Shown one piece after another: positions 31,056 to 40,686 of a DNA stretch of 64,000 nucleotides. Numbering within the stretch: the first letter of the stretch is position 1; each line of letters opens with the position of its first letter. Both the position numbers and the translations under genes were made by a program. The notes beneath the pieces were generated by a model. It ran no database searches. It was not told where the DNA came from and saw nothing but the letters and a program-made list of their open reading frames with translations. This DNA comes from DASSBG01 sp963800395 (GTDB lineage: Bacteria; Pseudomonadota; Gammaproteobacteria; Xanthomonadales; Rhodanobacteraceae), in contig CAWDBD010000002.1 in NCBI GenBank assembly GCA_963800395.1, positions 62,001 through 126,000 on the forward strand, written 5' to 3'.

Positions 31056-32801
31056 ATGCGCGCCCTGCTGCTCATGTTGCTGCTGCCGGTAACGGCAAAC
31101 GCCGCTGTCAAGCTGAAGGTCCAGGGGGTCGAGGATCCGCTGCGGCATGCGGTGGTCGAAGGCGTCCAGTTGAGCCAGTACGGCAATCGGAATGTGACCG
31201 AGGCCCAGGTGCATCGCCTGTACGCTCAGGCCGAGGAGCAGGCCCGCAAGGCCCTGCGACCATACGGCTATTTTGATGCCGAGGTGTCGGGCAGCATCAC
31301 GCCACAAGGCAAGGACTGGCAGGTCGACCTGAGCGTGACGCCGGGCGAGCCGGTAAAAGTTGACCGGGTGGACATCAAGCTCGGCGATGCGGCCGACAAG
31401 CTGCCCGATGTGCGCGCTGCCGTACGCGGCTTTCGACCGCGCAAGGGCGACATTCTCGACCAGGGCCAATACACCGAATCCCGCGACGCCATCTCGGCGG
31501 CGCTGACTGCGGTCGGTTTTCTGGATGCGCGCATGGTCACCCATCGCGTCGAGGTCTATCGGGCGGATCATCGTGCCGAGGTCAAGCTGGAGTGGGACGT
31601 CGGGCGGCGCTACCGCTTTGGCCAGATCCGGTTTGAAGGCTCGCAGTTCAAGCCCGGGTTCCTTGAGCGCTATGTACCGTTCCAGTCTGGTGACTGGTTT
31701 TCGCAAGATCAGTTGCTGGCGCTGCAACAGGCTCTTGCAGGCGCCGACTATTTCGCGATCGTCAATGTCCTGCCGCAGGTTGATGATGCACGGGACGGGA
31801 AGGTCGACGTCAAGGTGAAGCTGGTTCCCGCCAAGCGCAGCATCTACAGCGGAGGGCCCTTTGTTGGTACCGACGTGGGCCTGGGTTTCCGCCTTGGAGT
31901 GGAGCGCCGCTGGATGAATCGCAGTGGTCACAAATGGAATAACGAGCTGATCGTGGCGCAGCGGCTGAAGTCCTTGTCCAGCCAATACACCATCCCCATG
32001 CCCGGCCCGCATCAGCGCAGTTTCAATCTGGGTGGCAACTATCGTGATGCCGACACCCGCAGCTCGCATTCGCGCACGCTGGACCTGGTTGGCAACGAAA
32101 CCCGGCAGTGGAAAGGCTGGACCCGCACCCTCGGCGTGCATGTGCTGGCAGGCACCTTCACCGTGGGTCAGCGCGGCAACGAGCCGCGCGATACCCCCGG
32201 TGTCCAGCACGGGCGCAGCACCGAGGTGTTCGGTGAGGCCTCGTTGCTGAAAAAGCAGGCCGACAATCCGAGCTTCGTGCGGCAAGGGTGGTCATTGACG
32301 CTTTCCGCCCGCAGCACCGCAGCGGGCCTGTTGTCCGATACACGCTATACGCAGGTCATGGCGGATGGAAAATGGATTCACGCGCTGAGCAGCCGCAACC
32401 GGCTTATCCTGCGCGGTACCGCCGGCATGAGTTCGGTGGGGGATTTCAGTCGATTGCCACCGGAGCTGCGCTTCTTTGCCGGTGGCGCACGCTCGGTCCG
32501 TGGTTATGGCTTCGAATCGATCGGGCCCCGCAACAGCTATGACCGTGTGGTGGGCGGGCACAATCTGCTGGTGGGCAGTAGCGAGGTCGAACACTACTTC
32601 AGCCGCAACTGGGGCGTCGCGGCGTTTGTTGATGCCGGTAACGCCTTCGATGGCAGTGACTACCGGCCCCGGGTCGGTGCCGGACTGGGCATGCGCTGGC
32701 GTTCGCCGGTCGGCATGATTCGCGTTGACCTGGCGGTCCCGGTCAACGACTCGCACAGCCGCGGGGTCCACTTGCATCTCGTGATCGGGCCGGATCTGTG
32801 A
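31056..32801 (+). CDS. tamA: Translocation and assembly module outer-membrane protein TamA
   Basis: 581 residues. The ATG at 31056 follows GGGAAG and starts a signal peptide (MRALLLMLLLPVTANA). About 230 residues of POTRA-like repeats follow, then a BamA/TamA type beta-barrel with a conserved VRGYGFESIGPRNSYDRVVGGHNLL block (the RGY barrel-lumen loop motif) and a C-terminal HLHLVIGPDL strand. It works with TamB to insert outer-membrane proteins and move lipids. The stop overlaps the tamB start. Confidence 0.93.
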   Translation: MRALLLMLLLPVTANAAVKLKVQGVEDPLRHAVVEGVQLSQYGNRNVTEAQVHRLYAQAEEQARKALRPYGYFDAEVSGSITPQGKDWQVDLSVTPGEPVKVDRVDIKLGDAADKLPDVRAAVRGFRPRKGDILDQGQYTESRDAISAALTAVGFLDARMVTHRVEVYRADHRAEVKLEWDVGRRYRFGQIRFEGSQFKPGFLERYVPFQSGDWFSQDQLLALQQALAGADYFAIVNVLPQVDDARDGKVDVKVKLVPAKRSIYSGGPFVGTDVGLGFRLGVERRWMNRSGHKWNNELIVAQRLKSLSSQYTIPMPGPHQRSFNLGGNYRDADTRSSHSRTLDLVGNETRQWKGWTRTLGVHVLAGTFTVGQRGNEPRDTPGVQHGRSTEVFGEASLLKKQADNPSFVRQGWSLTLSARSTAAGLLSDTRYTQVMADGKWIHALSSRNRLILRGTAGMSSVGDFSRLPPELRFFAGGARSVRGYGFESIGPRNSYDRVVGGHNLLVGSSEVEHYFSRNWGVAAFVDAGNAFDGSDYRPRVGAGLGMRWRSPVGMIRVDLAVPVNDSHSRGVHLHLVIGPDL

Positions 32802-35800
32802 TGGGCTCGGGCTTCAAGAAATGGCTCAAGCGAACCGGGATGGCGATCGCGGCCGTGATGCTGGTGCTTGCGCTGGCTCTGTGGTGGTTGCTGGGTACCG
32901 GCAGCGGCATGCAGTTCGCACTGGATCGGCTGGTGGCTGTCACCCACGGCGCTGTCACCGTCAAGCGCGCAAGCGGTACCCTCGCCGGGCCGCTGCATCT
33001 CGCAGGCGTGCGCTATCGCGCCAGCGGAGGAACCGAGGTAGCAGTGAATGATGCCAGTGTGGATGTGTCGGTGTGGCCGCTGTTGCGTCGAACGCTGCAC
33101 ATACACAGTCTGCGGGCCACCGGAATCCGCATCACGCTGGCGCAAAGTGCTGAGGCAGCGCCGGGACAGTCGTCATCATTTTCGCTCGCGCCGCCGATCA
33201 GCATGGTCCTGGATGATGCCCGTTTGCGAGGGCTCGAGGTGCGGCAAGCCGGCAAGGCCCAGTTTGCAGCCGACAGCATTGATCTCGGTGGCGGCTGGAC
33301 TAACGACGGGATCCGCATTGAAAAATTGCGGTTGCGCTCACCCGACGGGCACGCCGATGCACATGGACGGCTGCTCCTGGGTACACGCTATCGTGGCCGG
33401 GGCACGCTCGAGTTTTCCTGGCAACTGGATTCGCGCCGGTTTGCCGGCACGCTGAACACGAGCAGCGATGGGAACACGGCACGGGCCAGGCTGGCGCTGA
33501 CGCAGCCGATGGTGGCCAGCATTCATTTGCAAATGAAGCAGCACAAGGACTATCCGTGGCAGCTTGACGCGAAGCTTCCGCGTGGCGATGCGACACCTCT
33601 GGTGGGTACAGGCGGGCTGAAGACGCTGGCAGCCGATCTGCATGCCAGCGGCACCCGGCACAGCGGGAAACTCGAGGGAAGTCTGCACTTGAACGACTGG
33701 CCGCTGAGCATCAGGCCGCTGCAGGTGGCACTGAGCGCGGACGGCAACAGCTTGCAGATCCAGTCCATGAAACTGGCCTCGGCGCGTGTCCCGGGCAGCA
33801 TGCAGGTGCACGGCGAGATTGCCCTTGATGGCAAGCCCGTGGCCGCCCGGCTGGATGTACAGTGGCAGGATATCGAGCTGCCCGCCGAGCTGGCAGGTCA
33901 GCGACTGGCCAGCCATGGTCAGCTTGCGCTGCATGGCAGCATCGACGACTACCGGGCCACGGGCGAGATTCATGCCGGCCCGCCCGGTCGTCTGACCGAC
34001 ATGAAGCTGGACATCCAGGGCAACGACAGACAGCTGAATATCCGCAGCTGGGTACTGAAGCAGCCGCAGGGTAGCGCACGCGTCGCTGGCACGATCACCT
34101 TCCAGCCTGTCTTGCGCTGGAACCTGCAGGGCGAAGGCACGCACTTCGATCCGGGCCAGTTGCTGGCTGGTTGGGACGGTGCGCTTGATTTCAGTTTTGG
34201 CAGCGAGGGCCGGCACGATCAGGCGCTCGATGCCACGGTCACGATCAAGCAGCTGGCGGGGCAATTGCGTCAGCGCGCGGTTTCCGGGCAGGGCCGACTG
34301 CATTTGTCACCGGACAAGGTAGTCGACGGCAAACTGCAACTGGCGATGGGGCAGAGCCATGTCGCCGTGCAGGCGGAGCCGGGCAAGCGCAACGATATTC
34401 GCCTCGACCTGGATATCGCCTCGCTGGGCGATTGGCTGCCCGATGCCGCCGGCAGCATGCACGGCACACTGGGGCTGCATGGCCGCTTGAGCGCTCTGGC
34501 GCTGCAGGCCAAACTGCAAGGCAAGGGGCTGCGCTGGCAGCAACACAAGGCGGGTGCGATCAGTGTCGATGCCGATGTGCCGAATCTGGCCAGTCCCGGT
34601 GGCCGCATCGAAATCCAGGCAGACAAGGCGGAAATTGCTGGCCTGCAGTTCGACCGCGTGAATCTCGATGCCAATGGTACCGAGGCACACCATAGTGTCA
34701 CGCTGACGGCTAGCGGCCAGCAGTTGAAGCTGCAACTGGCCGTGGCCGGCAGCATGCCGGGCCAGACTTGGCAGGGACAGGTCAGCAGGCTGGATCTGCA
34801 GCCGCAAGGCATCCCGGAATGGCGGCTGGTCCAGGCTGTGCCGCTCAGCATCGGCAAGCAGCGCATGGACATGGCCGAGCTGTGCCTGAGCGCCGGAGAT
34901 CCGCGGATTTGTGTTCAGGCACATCAGGATCAAGAAGGTAACCTGCAGGCCAGCTACCGGCTCAAGGCCGTGCCACTGAAGCTGGTCAGTGCGCTGTTGC
35001 CCGATCAGTCGCTGCCCACGAGTGCCGAGGGCCTGATCGCCGGCCAGGGAGACATCCGGCGCTCGGCCTCGGGCGCTGTCAGTGGTCACGCCGAGCTGCA
35101 TTCGGAGCAGGGCAGCGTGACCTGGCTCGACAGTCCCGAGCGTCCCCTGCTTGGCTGGACCGGTCTGCGCGCGGATGCCGATTTCCATGGACAGAACCAG
35201 GTCATCGAGGTTCACGGCACCTTGACGCAGCAGGGCACACTGGACGGCCGACTCGAAATCAGCGGCGCGCAGCATCAGCTCAACGGTCACCTGGAACTGG
35301 ACCTCGACAGTCTTGCGTTTGCCGAGCTGCTGAACAAGGACCTGGCCAACGTGCAGGGCGCATTGCGCGGTCGATTCCGCATTGCAGGCACGCTTGCCGC
35401 CCCGGAATTGTCGGGTCAGGCCCAGGTCAGCGATTTCGCGGCCGAGGTCCCGGTTGCCGGGCTCAAGCTGACCCAGGGTCATTTCCAGGCCAGTAGCCGT
35501 GATGCCCACACTATCGAGCTGGATGGCAAGATGCATTCGGGCAAGGGTACGCTCGAGTTGAGCGGTCATGTTGGTTTGGGCAGCAACGCGGCAACGGCCT
35601 TGACCATCAAGGGTTCCCGCTTCGAGGCAGCCAACATTCCCGCAGCCAGGATCACGCTCAGCCCGGACCTGAAGCTGGACAGCGATGCGAACGGCCTGCA
35701 TTTTGCCGGCTCGGTAAAGATCGACAGCGCCGATGTGGATGCCGAGAAACTGCCGGGCGCCGGCACCACCCAGGCTTCGCCGGATGTGGTGGTGATGGAT

Positions 35801-36559
35801 GCACCGAAAAAGGAATCGACTGCCGCCATACCTGTCTCGGCCGATATCACGGTCGAACTCGGTGACGATACCCACCTCAAGGGATTCGGTCTCGATGGCC
35901 GTTTGCAGGGGCAGCTTGCGGTGCAACAGCGAGCCGGGCGCGCGCCGATTGGCCAGGGCCAGATCCAGGTCGACGGCACCTACCATGCCTATGGTCAGGA
36001 CTTGCAGATCGAACGCGGACGGCTTCAGTTTGCCAGCACACCGCTGGGCAATCCGGGCCTGAACATTCGAGCCGTGCGCAAACTCAACCCCAATGCGACC
36101 GTTGATGATGGTCAGGAGGTTGGCCTGCAGATTGCCGGCACCGCCGCGCGCCCGGTACTGACGGTCTTCTCGAGTCCGGCCATGCCGCAGTCGGACGCGC
36201 TGTCCTATCTGGTGACCGGCAAACCGCTGTCCGCGGTCAAGGGCGGTGAGGGCAACCTGGTCAGTTCTGCCGCGCAGGCACTGGGCTCGGCCACCGGCGA
36301 CCTGCTGGCCAAGAGCGTCGGCAGCAAGCTCGGTGTCGACGACATCGGCGTATCCAGCAATCAGGCACTGGGTGGCAGCGCCGCCTTCACCGTCGGCAAG
36401 TATCTGTCGCCGCGTTTGTATCTCAAATACGGTGTCGGCCTGTTCGATCCGGGCACGGTGGTCACGCTGCGCTACATTCTCAGCGCCCGCTGGAACTTCG
36501 AGGCGACCCAGGCCACCGATTTTTCGCGCGCCAGCTTCAACTACCGCTACGAGCGGTAG
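32801..36559 (+). CDS. tamB: Translocation and assembly module inner-membrane protein TamB
   Basis: 1252 residues. An N-terminal anchor helix (TGMAIAAVMLVLALALWWLL) is followed by a very long beta-rich periplasmic part and a C-terminal DUF490/TamB domain (NPGLNIRAVRKLNPNATV, PVLTVFSSPAMPQSDALSYLVTG, VTLRYILSARWNFEATQA). The ATG at 32801 overlaps tamA by one base; a GTG start one codon earlier is possible. AsmA-like TamB proteins span the periplasm and carry lipids between membranes. Coupled with tamA, as is standard. Confidence 0.93.
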   Translation: MGSGFKKWLKRTGMAIAAVMLVLALALWWLLGTGSGMQFALDRLVAVTHGAVTVKRASGTLAGPLHLAGVRYRASGGTEVAVNDASVDVSVWPLLRRTLHIHSLRATGIRITLAQSAEAAPGQSSSFSLAPPISMVLDDARLRGLEVRQAGKAQFAADSIDLGGGWTNDGIRIEKLRLRSPDGHADAHGRLLLGTRYRGRGTLEFSWQLDSRRFAGTLNTSSDGNTARARLALTQPMVASIHLQMKQHKDYPWQLDAKLPRGDATPLVGTGGLKTLAADLHASGTRHSGKLEGSLHLNDWPLSIRPLQVALSADGNSLQIQSMKLASARVPGSMQVHGEIALDGKPVAARLDVQWQDIELPAELAGQRLASHGQLALHGSIDDYRATGEIHAGPPGRLTDMKLDIQGNDRQLNIRSWVLKQPQGSARVAGTITFQPVLRWNLQGEGTHFDPGQLLAGWDGALDFSFGSEGRHDQALDATVTIKQLAGQLRQRAVSGQGRLHLSPDKVVDGKLQLAMGQSHVAVQAEPGKRNDIRLDLDIASLGDWLPDAAGSMHGTLGLHGRLSALALQAKLQGKGLRWQQHKAGAISVDADVPNLASPGGRIEIQADKAEIAGLQFDRVNLDANGTEAHHSVTLTASGQQLKLQLAVAGSMPGQTWQGQVSRLDLQPQGIPEWRLVQAVPLSIGKQRMDMAELCLSAGDPRICVQAHQDQEGNLQASYRLKAVPLKLVSALLPDQSLPTSAEGLIAGQGDIRRSASGAVSGHAELHSEQGSVTWLDSPERPLLGWTGLRADADFHGQNQVIEVHGTLTQQGTLDGRLEISGAQHQLNGHLELDLDSLAFAELLNKDLANVQGALRGRFRIAGTLAAPELSGQAQVSDFAAEVPVAGLKLTQGHFQASSRDAHTIELDGKMHSGKGTLELSGHVGLGSNAATALTIKGSRFEAANIPAARITLSPDLKLDSDANGLHFAGSVKIDSADVDAEKLPGAGTTQASPDVVVMDAPKKESTAAIPVSADITVELGDDTHLKGFGLDGRLQGQLAVQQRAGRAPIGQGQIQVDGTYHAYGQDLQIERGRLQFASTPLGNPGLNIRAVRKLNPNATVDDGQEVGLQIAGTAARPVLTVFSSPAMPQSDALSYLVTGKPLSAVKGGEGNLVSSAAQALGSATGDLLAKSVGSKLGVDDIGVSSNQALGGSAAFTVGKYLSPRLYLKYGVGLFDPGTVVTLRYILSARWNFEATQATDFSRASFNYRYER

Positions 36560-36829
36560 CGGGCTGCCGGGCAGGGCGAAGTGCGCCGTGTTGCTGGAGT
36601 CCACGTTGCAGTGTCGTCGGCCCCGGGTGTCAGGCGGCCCTGGCTGCAGGAAGCAAGGCAAGGGTCGCGTCCGTCGGGCGTGCAAGCCCTTGTATCCCTC
36701 TTGTTGTCATCATGCATGCCTGAGCCCGGCCGATGGTGCTCCGGGGTGGGGTTACGGGATTGCCGGCGTGTCGCAGGCTGTGCGACACGTGTGCGTCAGG
36801 CTGTTGTCCTGTCAGACGAGGGGATGAAG

Positions 36830-37054
36830 ATGTCAGGACGCAGTCTGCCCAATGCGGCATCCGAACTGCCGGGCATTCTCGATGCGGATGACCTGCGCAT
36901 ACCGGCAGAGGTACGGTCGCGATTCGGCGACTACCCGAAGGCTGTTGTCAGCGTGATCCCGGTGACGGGCATGCAGCGACAGGAGTGGTGGCTGTTTGCC
37001 GCGCACGGCCTGCTGCTGGACGTGCTGGCACGCAAGTCTCCGGACCCGGAATAG
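36830..37054 (+). CDS. Small hypothetical protein
   Basis: 74 residues. The frame is open further upstream, but GAGGGG sits seven bases before the ATG at 36830, and earlier codons look non-coding. No membrane segment, signal or known motif; the sequence has a GILDADDLRIPAEVRSRFGDY segment and a tryptophan pair. Not recognised. The 270 bases between tamB and this gene hold nothing I can name. Confidence 0.5.
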   Translation: MSGRSLPNAASELPGILDADDLRIPAEVRSRFGDYPKAVVSVIPVTGMQRQEWWLFAAHGLLLDVLARKSPDPE

Positions 37055-37080
37055 AAAAGGGCCCGCACGCGGCGGGCCCT
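37055..37080 (-). terminator. Rho-independent terminator of the M3 peptidase gene
   Basis: On the minus strand GGGCCCGC/GCGGGCCC (8 bp) with a 5-base loop is followed by TTTTCT. It lies 25-50 bases after the peptidase stop and directly next to the stop of the small plus-strand gene, so it separates two convergent genes. Confidence 0.85.
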
Positions 37081-37104
37081 CGAGTTTGCTCTGCAGTGCT
37101 GGCC

Positions 37105-39288
37105 TCAGTCGAGGCCGCGATCCTTGAGCATGGCCTTGACGTTGGGGTCACGGCCGCGGAAGTTGCGGTACATCTGCGCCAGATCCTCGGTGTTGCCGCG
37201 TGACAGGATCATCTTGCGGAATCGATCGCCGTTGGCGCGGGTCAGGCCACCGTGCTGCTCGAACCATGAGTAGGCATCATCGTCCAGCATTTCGGTCCAC
37301 AGGTAGGCGTAGTAGCCGGCCGAGTAGCCGTTGCCCCAGATGTGCATGAAGTAGCTGGAGCGGTAGCGCGGTGGCAGGTAGGGCAGATCGGTGTGATTGT
37401 CCTTCAGTGCCTTGGCCTCGAACTTGTCGACATCCTGCTGCGGCGCGTCGGCCGGCAAGGTGTGCCAGCTCATGTCCAGCAGGGCGGCCGAAAGCAGTTC
37501 GCCCAGCGCATAGCCCTGGTTGAAGGTGCTGGCCTTCTTGATCTTGTCCACAAGCGCCTGCGGCATCGGCTCGCCCGTCTTGTAGTGGGTGGCGTAATGC
37601 TTGAACACCTTGGGATAGCTGGCCCAGTGCTCGTTGAACTGCGACGGGAACTCGACAAAGTCGCGCGCGGTGCTGGTACCGGACAGGGTCGGGTACTGCT
37701 GGTCGGCGAAGAAGCCGTGCAGGGCGTGGCCGAACTCGTGGAACATGGTGGTGACATCGTCCCAGCTGATGAGTGCGGGTTGGCCGGCGGCCGGCTTGGT
37801 GAAGTTGCACACGTTGTAGATCACCGGCTTGGTGCCCAGCAGTTTGGACTGGCCCACCAGATTGCTCATCCAGGCGCCGCCACTCTTGTTGTCGCGCTTG
37901 AAGTAGTCGGCGTAGAACATGCCGACCAGGCTGCCATCGGCGTCATGCACTTCGAATACCCGCACATCCGGCTGCCAGGTGGGGATGTCCTTGCGCTCCT
38001 TGAAGGTCAGTCCGTACAACTGGTTGGCGGCATAGAAAACGCCATTCTCAAGCACATTGTCGAGCTCGAAGTAGGGCTTGATCTGGTCTTCGTCCAGGTC
38101 GTAGCGCGCCTTGCGCACCTTGCCCGAATACAGTTCCCAGTCCCAGGGCTGCAGCTTGAAGTCCTTGCCATCCTTCTTGATCATGGCCTGGATGTCGCTG
38201 GCCTCCTCGCGCGCCTTGTCGTTGGTTGGCTTGACCAGCGCGCGCACGAACTTGAACACGTTCTCGGGATTCTTGGCCATCTGGTCGGCCAGTTTCCACG
38301 CGGCAAAGTTCTTGTAACCCAGCAGCTTGGCTTTTTCAGCCCGCAGCTTGGCCATCCTGGCAATGGTCTCCCGGGTGTCGTTCTTGCCACCCTTCTCGGT
38401 GCGGGTCCAGGAATGCTCGAACAATTCGTGGCGCACGTCCCGGTTGCTCAGTTCGGCCAGCGCCGGCTGCTGGGTGGTGTTCTGCAGCGGCAGGACCCAC
38501 TTGCCATCCATCTTGCGATCCTTGGCCGATACGGCAGCGGCAGCTACCTCACCTTCGGACAGCCCGGCGAGTTTCGACTTGTCGTCGACGACAAGCGCAC
38601 CGGCCTTGGTGGCAGCCAGCAACTTGTTGACATACTGTGCCGACAGGGTCGACAACTGCTTGTTCATGTCCTTGAGCTTGGTCTTGTCGGCATCGGAAAG
38701 CTGTGCGCCGTGGTGCACGAATTCCTGATACTGCCATTCCAGCAGGCGCAGTGATTCGGGGTCCAGGTTGAGGGAGTCGCGCTGGTCGTAGACCGTCTTG
38801 ATGCGCTGGAACAGCTTTTCGTTGAGATAGATGGCATCACTGTGGGCTGCCAGCTTGGGTGCCATCGCCTCCTGGATCTTCTGCAGATCGGGGTTGGTGT
38901 TGGCACTGGTCAGAATGTCGAAATCATTCTCTACCCGGCTCAGGGTCTGGCCGGTCTTCTCCATGGCCACGAGGGTATTGGCAAAGGTCGGCTTGTCCGG
39001 GTTGTCGGCAATCTTGCTGACTTCGTCGATCTGCTCGGCCATCCCCTTTTCGAAGGCCGGCGTGAAATCCGAGTCCTCGATCTTGTCGAATGGCGGCGCC
39101 TGCAGGAACAGGCTGCTCTTGACCAGCAGCGGGTTGCTGCGTGCGGGTGCCTCGCTGCTGGCGCTGGGCGCTGGTGCAGCGGTACTTGCAGTATCTGCCG
39201 CAGCCTGCGACGAAGCAGAATTGTCCTGTTGCGAGCAGGCGGCCAGAAGCAGCGTGCTGGCAACAATCATGAGTGGAATTCTTGGCAT
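37105..39288 (-). CDS. M3 family peptidyl-dipeptidase lipoprotein (Dcp-like)
   Basis: 727 residues. The signal peptide ends in a lipobox LLAAC (Cys18), followed by a Ser/Ala-rich linker, so it is anchored in the envelope, unlike cytoplasmic PrlC. The zinc motif HEFGH is at 517-521 with the third ligand Glu546 in DFVEFPSQ. FMHIWGNGYSAGYYAYLWTEML near the end is an M3 hallmark. It should release dipeptides or cut oligopeptides outside the inner membrane. AGGA precedes the start; bioD and a hypothetical gene lie upstream on the same strand, and a terminator follows. Confidence 0.92.
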   Translation of the reverse strand: MPRIPLMIVASTLLLAACSQQDNSASSQAAADTASTAAPAPSASSEAPARSNPLLVKSSLFLQAPPFDKIEDSDFTPAFEKGMAEQIDEVSKIADNPDKPTFANTLVAMEKTGQTLSRVENDFDILTSANTNPDLQKIQEAMAPKLAAHSDAIYLNEKLFQRIKTVYDQRDSLNLDPESLRLLEWQYQEFVHHGAQLSDADKTKLKDMNKQLSTLSAQYVNKLLAATKAGALVVDDKSKLAGLSEGEVAAAAVSAKDRKMDGKWVLPLQNTTQQPALAELSNRDVRHELFEHSWTRTEKGGKNDTRETIARMAKLRAEKAKLLGYKNFAAWKLADQMAKNPENVFKFVRALVKPTNDKAREEASDIQAMIKKDGKDFKLQPWDWELYSGKVRKARYDLDEDQIKPYFELDNVLENGVFYAANQLYGLTFKERKDIPTWQPDVRVFEVHDADGSLVGMFYADYFKRDNKSGGAWMSNLVGQSKLLGTKPVIYNVCNFTKPAAGQPALISWDDVTTMFHEFGHALHGFFADQQYPTLSGTSTARDFVEFPSQFNEHWASYPKVFKHYATHYKTGEPMPQALVDKIKKASTFNQGYALGELLSAALLDMSWHTLPADAPQQDVDKFEAKALKDNHTDLPYLPPRYRSSYFMHIWGNGYSAGYYAYLWTEMLDDDAYSWFEQHGGLTRANGDRFRKMILSRGNTEDLAQMYRNFRGRDPNVKAMLKDRGLD

Positions 39289-39330
39289 GTGTAGGGTCCT
39301 GTGTTCTTGGATGAATTCGGAAAGCCGGGA

Positions 39331-39681
39331 TCAGACCTTGCTGACATCGCGCAAGGTCCATTGCGGCCCGATGAGCAGGGTCAGGCGGTGTGCAACGACG
39401 CGGTGGGGCAGGTTGGTGGTGACGATCACGTCGGTGTGCAGGTCCGAGCCATGGGCTTCGACCGTGGCGTCAGGGTCACAAGGGGACAACTCGTCCGGCA
39501 CGGCATCCGGATCCTCCTGTTTGTCGCGCCAGCGTTTGAACAGATCACGTTGACGCAGTCCGAGCTGGAACTGTTCGGCGAAGCTGGCGGGGCTGGAGCC
39601 GGTGAAGGCGAACTCGGAATCCTCGCCTTCGGCCGCAGCCAGGTTGTCAACGCGAATGTAGAAGCGCTCGATTGCGCTCAT
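39331..39681 (-). CDS. Hypothetical protein between bioD and the M3 peptidase
   Basis: 116 residues. The frame is open upstream into bioD, but AAGGAG five bases before the ATG at 39681 fixes the start (MSAIERFYIRVDNL). The sequence is acidic and soluble (AEGEDSEFAFTG, RDLFKRWRDKQEDPDAVPDEL) with VEAHGSDLHTDVIVTTN and RVVAHRLTLLIGPQWTL towards the end; no family recognised. Gaps are 77 bases to bioD and 42 to the peptidase gene, so an operon is plausible. Confidence 0.6.
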   Translation of the reverse strand: MSAIERFYIRVDNLAAAEGEDSEFAFTGSSPASFAEQFQLGLRQRDLFKRWRDKQEDPDAVPDELSPCDPDATVEAHGSDLHTDVIVTTNLPHRVVAHRLTLLIGPQWTLRDVSKV

Positions 39682-39757
39682 GGCAACTCCTTGGGCAGTG
39701 TCTTGCGGAAGCCCCCTAAGATACCGCCACAAAGGCACTTCTGCCACCGTCAGCGCA

Positions 39758-40453
39758 TCAGCCGCGGGTTCCCTCGCACAGCAGGGTGACGGCCTTGCCC
39801 AGCTCGGCCGGGCCGGCTGCAGCCGACGGATCATGGGACATCGTCCCCAGGCAGGGTACGGGCAGCCTGTGCCCGAGCGTGTCGATGTTGGCCTGGGCCA
39901 TCGCCATGTCCGGATCAACACGATTGCCGATCCAGCCCAGCAGCCTTGCGCCATCGGCCTCGATCGCACGTGCGCTGAGCAGCGCGTGATTGAGACAGCC
40001 CAGCTTGAGACCGACCACCAGCAGCACGGGTATGTCGAGTTTCCTCACCAGATCGGCGGTCGTGTGCCTGTCATCCAGCGGGACCAGCCAGCCACCGATG
40101 CCTTCGACCACCACGCAGTCGTGTTTCGCCAGGAGGCGCCGGTGTGCGCGAACGATCGCGTCAGGATCGATGGCAAGACCATCCGCGCGGGCGGCCAGGT
40201 GGGGTGATACCGGCGCTGAAAGCGCAACCGGATTGACTTCCTGGTAACTCGGCGCACCACTGCTTGCTGCCTGCAACGCCAGCGCATCGGTGTTGCGCAG
40301 CCCTTGCGGAGTATCTTCGCAGCCGCTGGCAATCGGCTTCATGCCGCATGCATCGACAGCGGCGGCGCGCAGGGCGTGCAGCAATGCGACGCTGACATGG
40401 GTCTTGCCGATTTCCGTATCGGTGCCGGCAATGAACACGCTGGGATACTTCAT
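39758..40453 (-). CDS. bioD: Dethiobiotin synthetase
   Basis: 231 residues. The N-terminus FIAGTDTEIGKTHVSVALL is the BioD P-loop, KPIASGCE follows near residue 40 and VVEGIGGWLVPL and LVVGLKLGCLNHALL later are the remaining nucleotide and substrate segments. It closes the ureido ring of biotin using ATP and CO2. The start ATG overlaps the stop of a small upstream ORF (ATGA). Other bio genes are not in the window. Confidence 0.95.
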   Translation of the reverse strand: MKYPSVFIAGTDTEIGKTHVSVALLHALRAAAVDACGMKPIASGCEDTPQGLRNTDALALQAASSGAPSYQEVNPVALSAPVSPHLAARADGLAIDPDAIVRAHRRLLAKHDCVVVEGIGGWLVPLDDRHTTADLVRKLDIPVLLVVGLKLGCLNHALLSARAIEADGARLLGWIGNRVDPDMAMAQANIDTLGHRLPVPCLGTMSHDPSAAAGPAELGKAVTLLCEGTRG

Positions 40454-40626
40454 GTTTGCAGCTTATCCGCCAGGTCGCAGCGACAAGGGTTGGTCAGCGC
40501 GCCGATCAAGTCGTGCGCTATCGTGACCCGGTTTGTTACCAGCAGCGTCACCACAAATGCGAAGGCGCCATCGACAAAGTTGTCGATCCGCTCGCCCTCG
40601 AAGAACCCCCGCTGTTTTTCCGTCAT
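40450..40626 (-). CDS. Small ORF resembling the N-terminus of TMEM175/DUF1211 channels
   Basis: 58 residues, beginning MTEKQRGFFEGERIDNFVDG and continuing AFAFVVTLLVTNRVTIAHDL. The order ER-x(2)-F-x-DG-x-FAF-x(3)-TLLV is the filter helix signature of TMEM175-like potassium channels, but the protein stops after about one helix, where family members have six. GGGAA lies upstream of the ATG, and the stop overlaps the bioD start by ATGA. It may be a truncated gene kept as a coupling leader for bioD, or a real minimal peptide. Confidence 0.5.
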   Translation of the reverse strand: MTEKQRGFFEGERIDNFVDGAFAFVVTLLVTNRVTIAHDLIGALTNPCRCDLADKLQT

Positions 40627-40686
40627 TGCATTTCCCAGATTCTCGTCCGGGCATCATAATGGCTGTTTGAAACTTGGCACAAAGCA

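Noticed and set aside
34307..36685. 792-residue open frame on the minus strand
   Set aside because: Antisense to tamB, no domain or signal; shadow of third-position GC bias.
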